Shown here: piece after piece, positions 8,539 to 20,628 of the stretch
How positions within the stretch are numbered: position 1 is the stretch's first letter
Layout of the letters: every line of letters begins with the position of its first letter
Assembly: GCA_949128115.1 (NCBI GenBank)
Contig: OX421967.1
Span: 61,330,855 to 61,394,854 of the forward strand
Direction of reading: 5' to 3'
Source of the DNA: Anaspis maculata
Taxonomy: Eukaryota > Arthropoda > Insecta > Coleoptera > Scraptiidae
Length of the DNA stretch: 64,000 bases
Notes under the pieces: generated by a model
What the model was told of the DNA's origin: nothing
The model's database searches: none
The model's input: the letters and a program-made list of their open reading frames with translations, nothing else
Position numbers and translations under genes: made by a program

Positions 8539-11169
8539 GTCACGTGGGTTGAAGCCTGAAGTCACGTGGGTCAAAACCTGAAGTCACGTGGGTTGAAACC
8601 TGAACTTTTTGGATAACAATTGTGTCTTTTTTTTTTTCGATATTCGTGTTCGTTTGTCAGATGTTGCGTTTGGAACAAGTAGCTGCCAACTCCAAAAGTG
8701 GTGATCGATCGATTTGGAAGTCACGTGGGTTGAAGCCTGAAGTCACGTGGGTTGAAGCCTGAAGTCACGTGGGTCAAAACCTGAAGTCACGTGGGTTGAA
8801 ACCTGAACTTTTTGGATAACAATTGTGTCTTTTTTTTCCGATATTCGTGTTCGTTTGTCAGATGTTGCGTTTGGAACAAGTAGCTGCCAACTCCGAAAGT
8901 GGTGATCGATCGTTTTGAAAGTCACGTGGGTTGAAGCCTGAAGTCACGTGGGTTGAAGCCTGAAGTCACGTGGGTCAAAACCTGAAGTCACGTGGGTTGA
9001 AACCTGAACTTTTGGGATAACAATTGTGTCTTTTTTTTCGATATTCGTGTTCGTTTGTCAGATGTTGCGTTTGGAACAAGTAGCTGCCAACTCCAAAAGT
9101 GATGATCGATCGTTTTGAAAGTCACGTGGGTTGAAGCCTGGAGTCACGTGGGTTGAAGCCTGAAGTCACGTGGGTCAAAACCTGAAGTCACGTGGGATGA
9201 AACCTGAACTTTTTGGATAACAATTGTGTCTTTTTCTTTCGATATTCGTGTTCGTTTGTCAGATGTTGCGTTTGAGTTGAAGCCTGGAGTCACGTGGGTT
9301 GAAGCCTGGAGTCACGTGGGTTGAAACCTGAACTTTTTGGATAACAATTGTGTCTTTTTTCTTCGATATTCGTGTTCGTTTGTCAGATGTTGCGTTTGGA
9401 ACAAGTAGCTGCCAACTCCGAAAGTGGTGATCGATCGTTTTGAAAGTCACGTGGGTTGAAGCCTGAAGTCACGTGGGTTGAAGCCTGAAGTCACGTGGGT
9501 CAAAACCTGAAGTCACGTGGGTTGAAACCTGAACTTTTTGGATAACAATTGTGTCTTTTTCTTTCGATATTCGTGTTCGTTTGTCAGATGTTGCGTTTGG
9601 AACAAGTAGCTGCCAACTCCGAAAGTGGTGATCGATCGTTTTAAAAGTCACGTGGGTTGAAGCCTGAAGTCACGTGGGTTGAAGCCTAAAGTCACGTGGG
9701 TCGAAACCTGAAGTCACGTGGGTTGAAACCTGAACTTTTTGGATAACAATTGTGTCTTTTTTTTTCGATATTCGTGTTCGTTTGTCAGATGTTGCGTTTG
9801 GAACAAGTAGCTGCCAACTCCAAAAGTGGTGATCGATCGTTTTGAAAGTCTCGTGGGTTGAAGCCTGGAGTCACGTGGGTTGAAGCCTGAAGTCACGTGG
9901 GTTGAAACCTGAACTTTTTGGATAACAATTGTGTCTTTTTTTTTCGATATTCGTGTTCGTTTGTCAGATGTTGCGTTTGGAACAAGTAGCTGCCAACTCC
10001 GGAAGTGGTGATCGATCGTTTTAAAATTCACGTGGGTTGAAGCCTGAGGTCACGTGGGTTGAAGCCTGAAGTCACGTGGGTCAAAACCTGAAGTCACGTG
10101 GGTTGAAACCTGAACTTTTTGGATAACAATTGTGTCCTTTTTGTTCGATATTCGTGTTCGTTTGTCAGATGTTGCGTTTGGAACAAGTAGCTGCCAACTC
10201 CAAAAGTGGCGATCGATCGTTTTAATAGTCACGTGGGTTGAAGCCTGGAGTCACGTGGGTTGAAGCCTGAAGTCACGTGGGTCAAAACCTGAAGTCACGT
10301 GGGTTGAAACCTGAACTTTTTGGATAACAATTGTGTCTTTTTTTTTTTCGATATTCGTGTTCGTTTGTCAGATGTTGCGTTTGGAACAAGTAGCTGCCAA
10401 CTCCAAAAGTGGTGATCGATCGTTTTGAAAGTCACGTGGGTTGAAGCCTGGAGTCACGTGGGTTGAAGCCTGAAGTCACGTGGGTTGAAACCCTGAACTT
10501 TTTGGATAACAATTGTGTCTTTTTTTCCTCGATATTCGTGTTCGTTTGTCAGATGTCGCGTTTGGAACAAGTAGCTGCCAACTCCAAAAGTGGTGATCGA
10601 TCGTTTTGAAAGTCACGTGGGTTGAAGCCTGAAGTCACGTTGGTTGAAGCCTGAAGTCACTTGAGTCAAAACCTGAAGTCACGTGGGTTGAAACCTGAAC
10701 TTTTTGGATAACAATTGTGTCTTTTTTTTTCGATATTCGTGTTCGTTTGTCAGATGTTGCGTTTGGAACAAGTAGCTGCCAACTCCAAAAGTGGTGATCG
10801 ATCGTTTTGAAAGTCACGTGGGTTGAAGCCTGGAGTCACGTGGATTGAAGCCTGAAGTCACGTGGGTTGGAACCTGAACTTTTTGGATAACAATTGTGTC
10901 TTTTTTTCTCGATATTCCTGTTCGTTTGTCAGATGTTGCGTTTGGAACAAGTAGCTGCCAACTCCAAAAGTGGTGATCGATCGTTTTGAAAGTCACGTGG
11001 GTTGAAGCCTGGAGTCACGTGGATTGAAGCCTGAAGTCACGTGGGTTGGAACCTGAACTTTTTGGATAACAATTGTGTCTTTTTTTCTCGATATTCCTGT
11101 TCGTTTGTCAGATGTTGCGTTTGGAACAAGTAGCTGCCAACTCCAAAAGTGGTGATCGATCGTTTTGAA
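8539..11169 (+). repeat. P-block copy 1 (also near 18.9-20.6 kb and 36.5-39.2 kb)
   Basis: Positions 8539 to about 10,417 match 36,508-38,386 at a constant offset of 27,969 bp, and 10,430-10,990 match at 28,170 bp because the later copy holds one extra 201-bp monomer. From about 9,271 to 10,990 it also matches 18,909-20,628 at an offset of 9,638 bp. Shared private markers include GATCGATCGATTTGG near 8,703, the truncated core at 9,271, GTCTCGTGGG at 9,848, GTTTTAATAGTC at 10,220 and the doubled C in GAAACCCTGAAC near 10,490. Confidence 0.85.
10812..11169 (+). repeat. Perfect 179-bp monomer doublet
   Basis: Monomers 10812-10990 and 10991-11169 look identical, including the private GTGGATTGAAGCC and GGGTTGGAACC subrepeats and the CTCGATATTCCTG core. 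Related P-blocks at 20.45, 22.38 and 38.98 kb contain this monomer only once, so the doublet is a recent single-monomer duplication here. Confidence 0.85.
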
Positions 11170-12180
11170 AGTCACGTGGGTTGAAGCCTGGAGTCACGTG
11201 GGTTGAAGCTCGAAGTCACGTGGGTTGAAACCTGAACTTTTTGGATAACAATTGTGTCTTTTTTTTTTTCGATATTCGTGTTCGTTTGTCAGATGTTGCG
11301 TTTGGAACAAGTAGCTGCCAACTCCGAAAGTGGTGATCGATCGTTTTGAAAGTCACGTGGGTTGAAGCCTGAAGTCACGTGGGTCAAAACCTGAAGTCAC
11401 GTGGGTTGAAACCTGAACTTTTTGGATAACAATTGTGTCTTTTTTTTTCGATATTCGTGTTCGTTTGTCAGATGTTGCGTTTGGAACAAGTAGCTGCCAA
11501 CTCCGAAAGTGGTGATCGATCGTTTTAAAAGTCACGTGGGTTGAAGCCTGAAGTCACGTGGGTTGAAGCCTAAAGTCACGTGGGTCAAAACCTGAAGTCA
11601 CGTGGGTTGAAACCTGAACTTTTTGGATAACAATTGTGTCTTTTTTTTTCGATATTCGTGTTCGTTTGTCAGATGTTGCGTTTGGAACAAGTAGCTGCCA
11701 ACTCCGGAAGTGGTGATCGATCGTTTTGAAAGTCACGTGGGTTGAAGCCTGAGGTCACGTGGGTTGAAGCCTGAAGTCACGTGGGTCAAAACCTGAAGTC
11801 ACGTGGGTTGAAACCTGAACTTTTTGGATAACAATTGTGTCCTTTTTGTTCGATATTCGTGTTCGTTTGTCAGATGTTGCGTTTGGAACAAGTAGCTGCC
11901 AACTCCAAAAGTGGCGATCGATCGTTTTGAAAGTCACGTGGGTTGAAGCCTGGAGCCACGTGGGTTGAAGCCTGAAGTCACGTGGGTCAAAACCTGAAGT
12001 CACGTGGGTTGAAACCTGAACTTTTTGGATAACAATTGTGTCTTTTTTTTTCGATATTCGTGTTCGTTTGTCAGATGTTGCGTTTGGAACAAGTAGCTGC
12101 CAACTCCAAAAGTGGTGATCGATCGTTTTGGAAGTCACGTGGGTTGAAGCCTGAAGTCACGTGGGTTAAAGCCTGAAGTC
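11170..12180 (+). repeat. Family I segment related to 20.8-21.8 and 22.7-23.6 kb
   Basis: From about 11,330 this stretch tracks 20,990-21,800 at an offset of 9,661-9,662 bp, sharing GCCTAAAGTCACG (11,570), CCGGAAGTGG (11,704), GCCTGAGGTCACG (11,750), GTGTCCTTTTTGTTCG (11,838), GGCGATCGATCG (11,913) and GGAGCCACGTGG (11,952). The last marker also occurs at 21,613, 23,543 and 41,602. Confidence 0.8.
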
Positions 12181-13516
12181 ACGTGGGTCAAAACCTGAAG
12201 TCACGTGGGTTGAAACCTGATATTTTTGGATAACAATTGTGTCTTTTTTTTCCGATATTCGTGTTCGTTTGTCAGATGTTGCGTTTGGAACAAGTAGCTG
12301 CCAACTCCGAAAGTGGTGATCGATCGTTTTGAAAGTCACGTGGGTTGAAGCCTGAAGTCACGTGGGTTGAAGCCTGAAGTCACGTGGGTCAAAACCTGAA
12401 GTCACGTGGGTTGAAACCTGAACTTTTTGGATAACAATTGTGTCTTTTTTTTTCGATATTCGTGTTCGTTTGTCAGATGTTGCGTTTGGAACAAGTAGCT
12501 GCCAACTCCAAAAGTGATGATCGATCGTTTTGAAAGTCACGTGGGTTGAAGCCTGGAGTCACGTGGGTTGAAGCCTGAAGTCACGTGGGTCAAAACCTGA
12601 AGTCACGTGGGATGAAACCTGAACTTTTTGGATGACAATTGTGTCTTTTTCTTTCGATATTCGTGTTCGTTTGTCAGATGTTGCGTTTGGAACAAGTAGC
12701 TGCCAACTCCAAAAGTGGTGATCGATCGTTTTGAAAGTCACGTGGGTTGAAGCCTGAAGTCACGTGGGTTAAAGCCTGAAGTCACGTGGGTCAAAACCTG
12801 AAGTCACGTGGGTTGAAACATGAACTTTTTGGATATCAATTGTGTCTTTTATTTTCGATATTCGTGTTCGTTTGTCAGATTTTGCGTTTGGAACAAGTAG
12901 CTGCCAACTCCAAAAGTGGTGATCGATCGTTTTGAAAGTCACGTGGGTTGAAGCCTGGAGTCACGTGGGTTGAAGCCTGAAGTCACGTGGGTTGAAACCT
13001 GAACTTTTTGGATAACAATTGTGTCTTTTTTTCTCGATATTCCTGTTCGTTTGTCAGATGTTGCGTTTGGAACAAGTAGCTGCCAACTCCAAAAGTGGTG
13101 ATCGATCGTTTTGAAAGTCACGTGGGTTGAAGCCTGGAGTCACGTGAGTTGAAGCCTGAAGTCACGTGGGTCAAAACCTTAAGTCACGTGGGTTGAAACC
13201 TGAACTTTTTGGATAACAATTGTGTCTTTTTTTTTCGATATTCGTGTTCGTTTGTCAGATGTTGCGTTTGGAACAAGTAGCTGCCAACTCCGAAAGTGGT
13301 GATCGATCGTTTTGAAAGTCACGTGGGTTGAAGCCTGAAGTCACGTGGGTTGAAGCCTGGAGTCACGTGGGTCAAAACCTGAAGTCACGTGGGTTGAAAC
13401 CTGAACTTTTTAGATAACAATTGTGTCTTTTTTTTTGATTATCGTGTTCGTTTGTCAGATGTTGCGTTTGGAACAAGTAGCTGCCAACTCCAAAAGTAGT
13501 GATTGATCGTTTCGAA

Positions 13517-13738
13517 AGTCACGTGGGTTGAAGCCTGTAGTCACGTGGGTTGAAGCCTGGAGTCACGTGGGTTGAAGCCTGAAGTCACGTGGGTCAAAAC
13601 CTGAAGTCACGTGGGTTGCAACCTGAACTTTTTGGATAACAATTGTGTCTTTTTTTTCGATATTCGTGTTCGTTTGTCAGATGTTGCGTTTGGAACAAGT
13701 AGCTGCCAACTCCAAAAGTGGTGATCGATCGTTTTGAA
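13517..13738 (+). repeat. Five-subrepeat monomer with GCCTGTAGTC marker
   Basis: This 222-bp monomer has five 22-bp units, the first ending CCTGT. It always follows a core ending AGTAGTGATTGATCG plus TTTCGAAAG. Corresponding copies lie at 14702-14923, 17564-17785, 24908-25129, 26093-26314, 43188-43409 and 48850-49071. The linked marker set makes it a good tracer of segment duplication. Confidence 0.85.
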
Positions 13739-14341
13739 AGTCACGTGGGTTGAAGCCTGAAGTCACGTGGGTTGAAGCCTGAAGTCACGTGGGTCAAAAC
13801 CTGAAGTCACGTGGGTTGAAACCTGAACTTTTTGGATAACAATTGTGTCTTTTTTTTTCGATATTCGTGTTCGTTTGTCAGATGTTGCGTTTGGAACAAG
13901 TAGCTGCCAACTCCAAAAGTGGTGATCGATCGTTTTGAAAGTCACGTGGGTTGAAGCCTGAAGTCACGTGGGTTGAAGCCTGAAGTCACGTGGGTCAAAA
14001 CCTGAAGTCACGTGGGTTGAAACCTGAACTTTTTGGATAACAATTGTGTCTTTTTTTTCGATATTCGTGTTTGTTTGTCAGATGTTGCGTTTGGAACAAG
14101 TAGCTGCCAACTCCAAAAGTGGTGATCGATCGTTTTGAAAGTCACGTGGGTTGAAGCCTGAAGTCACGTGAGTTGAAGCCTGAAGTCACGTGGGTCAAAA
14201 CCTGAAGTCACGTGGGTTGAAACCTGAACTTTTTGGATAACAATTGTGTCTTTTTTTTTTCGATATCCGTGTTCGTTTGTCAGATGTTGCGTTTGGAACA
14301 AGTAGCTGCCAACTCCAAAAGTGGTGACCGATCGTTTTTAA

Positions 14342-14701
14342 AGTCACGTGGGTTGAAGCCTGGAGTCACGTGGGTTGAAGCCCGAAGTCACGTGGGTTCA
14401 AACCTGAACTTTTTGTATAACAATTGTGTCTTTTTTTTTTCGATCCTCGTGTTCGTTTGTCAGATGTTGCGTTTGGAACAAGTAGCTGCCAACTCCATAA
14501 GTGGTGACCGATCGTTTTTAGAGTCACGTGGGTTGAAGCCTGGAGTCACGTGGGTTGAAGCCCGAAGTCACGTGGGTTCAAACCTGAACTTTTTGTATAA
14601 CAATTGTGTCTTTTTTTTTTCGATCCTCGTGTTCGTTTGTCAGATGTTGCGTTTGGAACAAGTAGCTGCCAACTCCAAAAGTAGTGATTGATCGTTTCGA
14701 A
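14342..14701 (+). repeat. Pair of 180-bp family II monomers (recurrent marker block)
   Basis: Two consecutive 180-bp monomers (14342-14521, 14522-14701) have GAAGCCCGAAG, GGGTTCAAACC, TTTTTGTATAAC and CGATCCTCG. Equivalent pairs start at 15327, 17204, 18189, 25733, 26717, 43813 and 49476. Because 180 is divisible by three and no stop is formed, plus-strand frames of about 100-164 codons run through them. Their starts are TTG or GTG and the translation is itself a 60-residue repeat whose hydrophobic part comes from the T-tract, so I treat it as non-coding. Confidence 0.85.
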
Positions 14702-17203
14702 AGTCACGTGGGTTGAAGCCTGTAGTCACGTGGGTTGAAGCCTGGAGTCACGTGGGTTGAAGCCTGAAGTCACGTGGGTCAAAACCTGAAGTCACGTGGG
14801 TTGAAACCTGAACTTTTTGGATAACAATTGTGTCTTTTTTTTCGATATTCGTGTTCGTTTGTCAGATGTTGCGTTTGGAACAAGTAGCTGCCAACTCCAA
14901 AAGTGGTGATCGATCGTTTTGAAAGTCACGTGGGTTGAAGCCTGGAGTCACGTGGGTTGAAGCCTGAAGTCACGTGGGTCAAAACCTGAAGTCACGTGGG
15001 TTGAAACCTGAACTTTTTGGATAACAATTGTGTCTTTTTTTTTCGATATTCGTGTTCGTTTGTCAGATGTTGCGTTTGGAACAAGTAGCTACCAACTCCA
15101 AAAGTGGTGATCGATCGTTCTGAAAGTCACGTGGGTTGAAGCCTGAAGTCACGTGAGTTGAAGCCTGAAGTCACGTGGGTCAAAACCTGAAGTCACGTGG
15201 GTTGAAACCTGAACTTTTTGGATAACAATTGTGTCTTTTTTTTTTCGATATCCGTGTTCGTTTGTCAGATGTTGCGTTTGGAACAAGTAGCTGCCAACTC
15301 CAAAAGTGGTGACCGATCGTTTTTAAAGTCACGTGGGTTGAAGCCTGGAGTCACGTGGGTTGAAGCCCGAAGTCACGTGGGTTCAAACCTGAACTTTTTG
15401 TATAACAATTGTGTCTTTTTTTTTTCGATCCTCGTGTTCGTTTGTCAGATGTTGCGTTTGGAACAAGTAGCTGCCAACTCCATAAGTGGTGACCGATCGT
15501 TTTTAGAGTCACGTGGGTTGAAGCCTGGAGTCACGTGGGTTGAAGCCCGAAGTCACGTGGGTTCAAACCTGAACTTTTTGTATAACAATTGTGTCTTTTT
15601 TTTTTCGATCCTCGTGTTCGTTTGTCAGATGTTGCGTTTGGAACAAGAAGCTGCCAACTCCAAAAGTGGTGACCGATCGTTTTAAAAGTCACGTGGGTTG
15701 AAGCCTGGAGTCACGTGGCATAAAGCCTGAAGTCACGTGGGTTAAAACCTGAACTTTTTGGACAACAATTGTGTCTTTGTTTTTTCATATTCGTGTTCGT
15801 TTGTCAGATGTTGCGTTTGGAACAAGTAGCTGCCAACTCCAAAAGTGGTGACCGATCGTTTTGAAAATCACGTGGGTTGAAGCCTGGAGTCACGTGGGTT
15901 GAAGCCTGAAGTCACGTGGGTTAAAACCTGAACTTTTTGGATAACAATTGTGTCTTTTTTTTATATTCGTGTTCATTTGTCAGGTGTTGCGTTTGGAACA
16001 AGTAGCTGCCAACTCCAAAAGTGGTGTCCGATCGTTTTGAAAGTCACGTGGGTTGAAGCCTGGAGTCACGTGGGTTGAAGCCTGGAGTCACGTGGGTTGA
16101 AACCTGAACTTTTTGGATAACAATTGTATCTTTTTTCTTCGATATTCGTGTTCGTTTGTCAGATGTTGCGTTTGGAACAAGTAGCTGCCAACTCCGAAAG
16201 TGGTGATCGATCGTTTTGAAAGTCACGTGGGTTGAAGCCTGAAGTCACGTGGGTTGAAGCCTGAAGTCACGTGGGTCAAAACCTGAAGTCACGTGGGTTG
16301 AAACCTGAACTTTTTGGATAACAATTGTGTCTTTTTCTTTCGATATTCGTGTTCGTTTGTCAGATGTTGCGTTTGGAACAAGTAGCTGCCAACTCCGAAA
16401 GTGGTGATCGATCGTTTTAAAAGTCACGTGGGTTGAAGCCTGAAGTCACGTGGGTTGAAGCCTAAAGTCACGTGGGTCGAAACCTGAAGTCACGTGGGTT
16501 GAAACCTGAACTTTTTGGATAACAATTGTGTCTTTTTTTTTCGATATTCGTGTTCGTTTGTCAGATGTTGCGTTTGGAACAAGTAGCTGCCAACTCCAAA
16601 AGTGGTGATCGATCGTTTTGAAAGTCTCGTGGGTTGAAGCCTGGAGTCACGTGGGTTGAAGCCTGAAGTCACGTGGGTTGAAACCTGAACTTTTTGGATA
16701 ACAATTGTGTCTTTTTTTTTCGATATTCGTGTTCGTTTGTCAGATGTTGCGTTTGGAACAAGTAGCTGCCAACTCCGAAAGTGGTGATCGATCGTTTTGA
16801 AAGTCACGTGGGTTGAAGCCTGAAGTCACGTGGGTTGAAGCCTGAAGTCACGTGGGTCAAAACCTGAAGTCACGTGGGTTGAAACCTGAACTTTTTGGAT
16901 AACAATTGTGTCTTTTTCTTTCGATATTCGTGTTCGTTTGTCAGATGTTGCGTTTGGAACAAGTAGCTGCCAACTCCGAAAGTGGTGATCGATCGTTTTA
17001 AAAGTCACGTGGGTTGAAGCCTGAAGTCACGTGGGTTGAAGCCTAAAGTCACGTGGGTCGAAACCTGAAGTCACGTGGGTTGAAACCTGAACTTTTTGGA
17101 TAACAATTGTGTCTTTTTTTTTCGATATTCGTGTTCGTTTGTCAGATGTTGCGTTTGGAACAAGTAGCTGCCAACTCCAAAAGTGGTGATCGATCGTTTT
17201 GAA
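14342..17203 (+). repeat. 2,862-bp higher-order unit, copy 1
   Basis: The unit begins with two 180-bp family II monomers and runs through family I and II monomers to a family I trimer (201+201+179 bp, 16221-16801), which is followed by a repeat of its first two monomers at 16802-17203. The next unit starts at 17204, where 14342 is repeated 2,862 bp later. Copies 1 and 2 stay aligned until about 16,775 / 19,637. Confidence 0.9.
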
Positions 17204-19637
17204 AGTCACGTGGGTTGAAGCCTGGAGTCACGTGGGTTGAAGCCCGAAGTCACGTGGGTTCAAACCTGAACTTTTTGTATAACAATTGTGTCTTTTTTTT
17301 TTCGATCCTCGTGTTCGTTTGTCAGATGTTGCGTTTGGAACAAGTAGCTGCCAACTCCATAAGTGGTGACCGATCGTTTTTAGAGTCACGTGGGTTGAAG
17401 CCTGGAGTCACGTGGGTTGAAGCCCGAAGTCACGTGGGTTCAAACCTGAACTTTTTGTATAACAATTGTGTCTTTTTTTTTTCGATCCTCGTGTTCGTTT
17501 GTCAGATGTTGCGTTTGGAACAAGTAGCTGCCAACTCCAAAAGTAGTGATTGATCGTTTCGAAAGTCACGTGGGTTGAAGCCTGTAGTCACGTGGGTTGA
17601 AGCCTGGAGTCACGTGGGTTGAAGCCTGAAGTCACGTGGGTCAAAACCTGAAGTCACGTGGGTTGAAACCTGAACTTTTTGGATAACAATTGTGCCTTTT
17701 TTTTCGATATTCGTGTTCGTTTGTCAGATGTTGCGTTTGGAACAAGTAGCTGCCAACTCCAAAAGTGGTGATCGATCGTTTTGAAAGTCACGTGGGTTGA
17801 AGCCTGGAGTCACGTGGGTTGAAGCCTGAAGTCACGTGGGTCAAAACCTGAAGTCACGTGGGTTGAAACCTGAACTTTTTGGATAACAATTGTGTCTTTT
17901 TTTTTCGATATTCGTGTTCGTTTGTCAGATGTTGCGTTTGGAACAAGTAGCTACCAACTCCAAAAGTGGTGATCGATCGTTCTGAAAGTCACGTGGGTTG
18001 AAGCCTGAAGTCACGTGAGTTGAAGCCTGAAGTCACGTGGGTCAAAACCTGAAGTCACGTGGGTTGAAACCTGAACTTTTTGGATAACAATTGTGTCTTT
18101 TTTTTTTCGATATCCGTGTTCGTTTGTCAGATGTTGCGTTTGGAACAAGTAGCTGCCAACTCCAAAAGTGGTGACCGATCGTTTTTAAAGTCACGTGGGT
18201 TGAAGCCTGGAGTCACGTGGGTTGAAGCCCGAAGTCACGTGGGTTCAAACCTGAACTTTTTGTATAACAATTGTGTCTTTTTTTTTTCGATCCTCGTGTT
18301 CGTTTGTCAGATGTTGCGTTTGGAACAAGTAGCTGCCAACTCCATAAGTGGTGACCGATCGTTTTTAGAGTCACGTGGGTTGAAGCCTGGAGTCACGTGG
18401 GTTGAAGCCCGAAGTCACGTGGGTTCAAACCTGAACTTTTTGTATAACAATTGTGTCTTTTTTTTTTCGATCCTCGTGTTCGTTTGTCAGATGTTGCGTT
18501 TGGAACAAGAAGCTGCCAACTCCAAAAGTGGTGACCGATCGTTTTAAAAGTCACGTGGGTTGAAGCCTGGAGTCACGTGGCATAAAGCCTGAAGTCACGT
18601 GGGTTAAAACCTGAACTTTTTGGACAACAATTGTGTCTTTGTTTTTTCATATTCGTGTTCGTTTGTCAGATGTTGCGTTTGGAACAAGTAGCTGCCAACT
18701 CCAAAAGTGGTGACCGATCGTTTTGAAAATCACGTGGGTTGAAGCCTGGAGTCACGTGGGTTGAAGCCTGAAGTCACGTGGGTTAAAACCTGAACTTTTT
18801 GGATAACAATTGTGTCTTTTTTTTATATTCGTGTTCATTTGTCAGGTGTTGCGTTTGGAACAAGTAGCTGCCAACTCCAAAAGTGGTGTCCGATCGTTTT
18901 GAAAGTCACGTGGGTTGAAGCCTGGAGTCACGTGGGTTGAAGCCTGGAGTCACGTGGGTTGAAACCTGAACTTTTTGGATAACAATTGTATCTTTTTTCT
19001 TCGATATTCGTGTTCGTTTGTCAGATGTTGCGTTTGGAACAAGTAGCTGCCAACTCCGAAAGTGGTGATCGATCGTTTTGAAAGTCACGTGGGTTGAAGC
19101 CTGAAGTCACGTGGGTTGAAGCCTGAAGTCACGTGGGTCAAAACCTGAAGTCACGTGGGTTGAAACCTGAACTTTTTGGATAACAATTGTGTCTTTTTCT
19201 TTCGATATTCGTGTTCGTTTGTCAGATGTTGCGTTTGGAACAAGTAGCTGCCAACTCCGAAAGTGGTGATCGATCGTTTTAAAAGTCACGTGGGTTGAAG
19301 CCTGAAGTCACGTGGGTTGAAGCCTAAAGTCACGTGGGTCGAAACCTGAAGTCACGTGGGTTGAAACCTGAACTTTTTGGATAACAATTGTGTCTTTTTT
19401 TTTCGATATTCGTGTTCGTTTGTCAGATGTTGCGTTTGGAACAAGTAGCTGCCAACTCCAAAAGTGGTGATCGATCGTTTTGAAAGTCTCGTGGGTTGAA
19501 GCCTGGAGTCACGTGGGTTGAAGCCTGAAGTCACGTGGGTTGAAACCTGAACTTTTTGGATAACAATTGTGTCTTTTTTTTTCGATATTCGTGTTCGTTT
19601 GTCAGATGTTGCGTTTGGAACAAGTAGCTGCCAACTC
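17204..19637 (+). repeat. 2,862-bp higher-order unit, copy 2 (partial)
   Basis: The copy matches 14342-16775 with a constant offset, including rare markers such as GGCATAAAGCC, CTTTGTTTTTTCATATTCG, CATTTGTCAGGTG and TTGTATCTTTTTTCTTCG. One T-to-C change is visible in the core (GTGCC near 17,695). After about 19,637 it leaves copy 1 and continues as P-block copy 2 (CCGGAAGTGG, GTTTTAAAATTCACG). Confidence 0.9.
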
Positions 19638-20628
19638 CGGAAGTGGTGATCGATCGTTTTAAAATTCACGTGGGTTGAAGCCTGAGGTCACGTGGGTTGA
19701 AGCCTGAAGTCACGTGGGTCAAAACCTGAAGTCACGTGGGTTGAAACCTGAACTTTTTGGATAACAATTGTGTCCTTTTTGTTCGATATTCGTGTTCGTT
19801 TGTCAGATGTTGCGTTTGGAACAAGTAGCTGCCAACTCCAAAAGTGGCGATCGATCGTTTTAATAGTCACGTGGGTTGAAGCCTGGAGTCACGTGGGTTG
19901 AAGCCTGAAGTCACGTGGGTCAAAACCTGAAGTCACGTGGGTTGAAACCTGAACTTTTTGGATAACAATTGTGTCTTTTTTTTTTTCGATATTCGTGTTC
20001 GTTTGTCAGATGTTGCGTTTGGAACAAGTAGCTGCCAACTCCAAAAGTGGTGATCGATCGTTTTGAAAGTCACGTGGGTTGAAGCCTGGAGTCACGTGGG
20101 TTGAAGCCTGAAGTCACGTGGGTTGAAACCCTGAACTTTTTGGATAACAATTGTGTCTTTTTTTCCTCGATATTCGTGTTCGTTTGTCAGATGTCGCGTT
20201 TGGAACAAGTAGCTGCCAACTCCAAAAGTGGTGATCGATCGTTTTGAAAGTCACGTGGGTTGAAGCCTGAAGTCACGTTGGTTGAAGCCTGAAGTCACTT
20301 GAGTCAAAACCTGAAGTCACGTGGGTTGAAACCTGAACTTTTTGGATAACAATTGTGTCTTTTTTTTTCGATATTCGTGTTCGTTTGTCAGATGTTGCGT
20401 TTGGAACAAGTAGCTGCCAACTCCAAAAGTGGTGATCGATCGTTTTGAAAGTCACGTGGGTTGAAGCCTGGAGTCACGTGGATTGAAGCCTGAAGTCACG
20501 TGGGTTGGAACCTGAACTTTTTGGATAACAATTGTGTCTTTTTTTCTCGATATTCCTGTTCGTTTGTCAGATGTTGCGTTTGGAACAAGTAGCTGCCAAC
20601 TCCAAAAGTGGTGATCGATCGTTTTGAA
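18909..20628 (+). repeat. P-block copy 2
   Basis: It matches 9,271-10,990 at an offset of 9,638 bp. It begins exactly where copy 1 has the truncated-core joint, but here the sequence to the left is an intact family II monomer (GTGTCCGATCG near 18,888). The joint therefore marks a recombination point between the two P-block contexts. Confidence 0.85.

Larger units (their letters stand above)
12181..16060 (+). repeat. ~3.9-kb segment duplicated at 23,572-27,450
   Basis: The match starts near the rare CTGATATTTTTGG core (12,221 against 23,612) and runs at an offset of 11,391 bp until about 16,060, dropping to 11,390 after a one-T difference near 15,240. It crosses the family I/family II boundary, so both families were copied together. 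Isolated differences are visible, for example GGAGTC against GAAGTC in the subrepeat at about 14,945. Parts of the same segment recur in the 41.9-44.2 and 48.6-49.8 kb regions. Confidence 0.85.

Noticed and set aside
14233..14691. Plus-strand 152-codon frame with hydrophobic repeats
   Set aside because: It starts at TTG, is a direct translation of 180-bp satellite units, and its hydrophobic segment is the T-tract read as Phe codons. Equivalent frames are opened or closed by single-T changes in other copies.
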